The notes beneath the pieces are model-generated. The model made no database searches. It was not told the DNA's origin and saw only the letters and a list, made by a program, of their open reading frames with translations. From contig CAUJIH010000062.1 of NCBI GenBank assembly GCA_963205275.1, positions 1-43,315 of the forward strand: DNA of 43,315 nt, read 5' to 3'. The stretch is from Verrucomicrobiota bacterium. GTDB taxonomy: Bacteria; Verrucomicrobiota; Verrucomicrobiia; Verrucomicrobiales; DEV007. Every line of letters begins with the position of its first letter. Positions within the stretch are counted from its first letter, which is position 1. This document shows positions 43,089-43,315 of this stretch, piece by piece. The position numbers and the translations under genes were made by a program.

Positions 43089-43315
43089 TTGACTGATCGT
43101 GCCACAGCCCTTCGCCCTGCCGTTCAAGTCGCGCTGGATGCCGGTGGGGTTGATGCCGTCTGCGAACTCATCGTCCAGCTCGAGGCACGCATCGCCGAAT
43201 TGGAGAAGCGGCTCAATAAAAACAGCAGCAACAGCAGCAAGCCCCCGTCCAGCGATGGACTCAAGCGCAAGAGTTCGTTGCGCAACAACGAGAGCGGACG
43301 CAAGCCCGGCGGTCA
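43089..43315 (+). CDS. IS66-type transposase, 5' part only
   Basis: The plus frame is open from a TTG at 43089 to the window end (a stop codon lies two codons before it, and there is no in-frame ATG), giving 75 complete codons. It reads VCELIVQLEARIAELEKRL (leucine-zipper-like helix), then NKNSSNSSKPPSSDGLKRK and NNESGRKPGG, the diagnostic N-terminus of IS66-family transposases (the DUF6444-type region before the zinc finger). The catalytic domain lies outside the window, so intactness is unknown. Its left end should lie within about 100 bp upstream but no inverted repeat can be paired without the right end. Confidence 0.85.
   Translation, partial: MTDRATALRPAVQVALDAGGVDAVCELIVQLEARIAELEKRLNKNSSNSSKPPSSDGLKRKSSLRNNESGRKPGG

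Noticed and set aside
1..43315. CRISPR arrays, tRNA and rRNA genes
   Set aside because: No regularly spaced repeats, no cloverleaf with conserved T-loop or anticodon stem, and no rRNA-like sequence were seen in any intergenic region.

Overview
The window looks like chromosomal DNA of a PVC-group bacterium, most likely a verrucomicrobium (a planctomycete is the alternative). The evidence is the gene content: a DUF1549/DUF1553 protein carrying a planctomycete-type cytochrome c domain and paired with a Tat-exported DUF1501 protein, a Tat-exported Gfo/Idh/MocA oxidoreductase, Tat-exported sugar isomerases, a formylglycine sulfatase, DUF6259 glycoside hydrolases and no SusC/SusD pair. Assignment to a genus is not possible from the sequence alone. 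No tRNA, rRNA or CRISPR array was seen.

Left third (1-17.4 kb), mostly housekeeping and small accessory units: a secreted alpha/beta hydrolase cut by the window edge; a secreted barrel-like protein; a minus-strand set of SNF2/SWIM helicase, an unusual family-4-like uracil-DNA glycosylase without most of its iron-sulfur cysteines, and a DUF4230 membrane protein; a compact HNH endonuclease plus C5-cytosine methyltransferase pair (probable type II restriction-modification); a duplicated-domain lipoprotein; a GHL10-type glycoside hydrolase; a hotdog thioesterase; a LolA-like exported protein; and a minus-strand group made of an FMN reductase, an SsuD-type flavin monooxygenase, a small Cys-containing protein and a 2x[4Fe-4S] protein.

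Middle (17.5-24 kb), plus strand: Gfo/Idh/MocA oxidoreductase, a 1254-residue LamG-cytochrome-DUF1549-DUF1553 protein and a DUF1501 protein.

Right half (24-43 kb), almost entirely minus strand: a carbohydrate-degradation locus. From upstream to downstream it holds a PIG-L deacetylase, a broken DUF6259 copy, two intact tandem DUF6259 glycoside hydrolases, a large propeller protein, a GHL15-like hydrolase, a KbaZ/GatZ-type protein, a PfkB sugar kinase, a TIM-barrel isomerase, a sulfatase and a second, Tat-exported isomerase. A plausible reading is desulfation and cleavage outside the cytoplasm, followed by isomerisation, phosphorylation and aldol cleavage inside. The locus is visibly in flux. 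An intact 1599-bp IS4-family element (19-bp perfect inverted repeats, 10-bp target duplication) sits exactly between the ribosome-binding site and the start codon of the last isomerase. Three relics of 3' gene ends match neighbouring intact genes. Two adjacent unrelated genes share the same leader and signal-peptide start. The window ends in the start of an IS66-type transposase.
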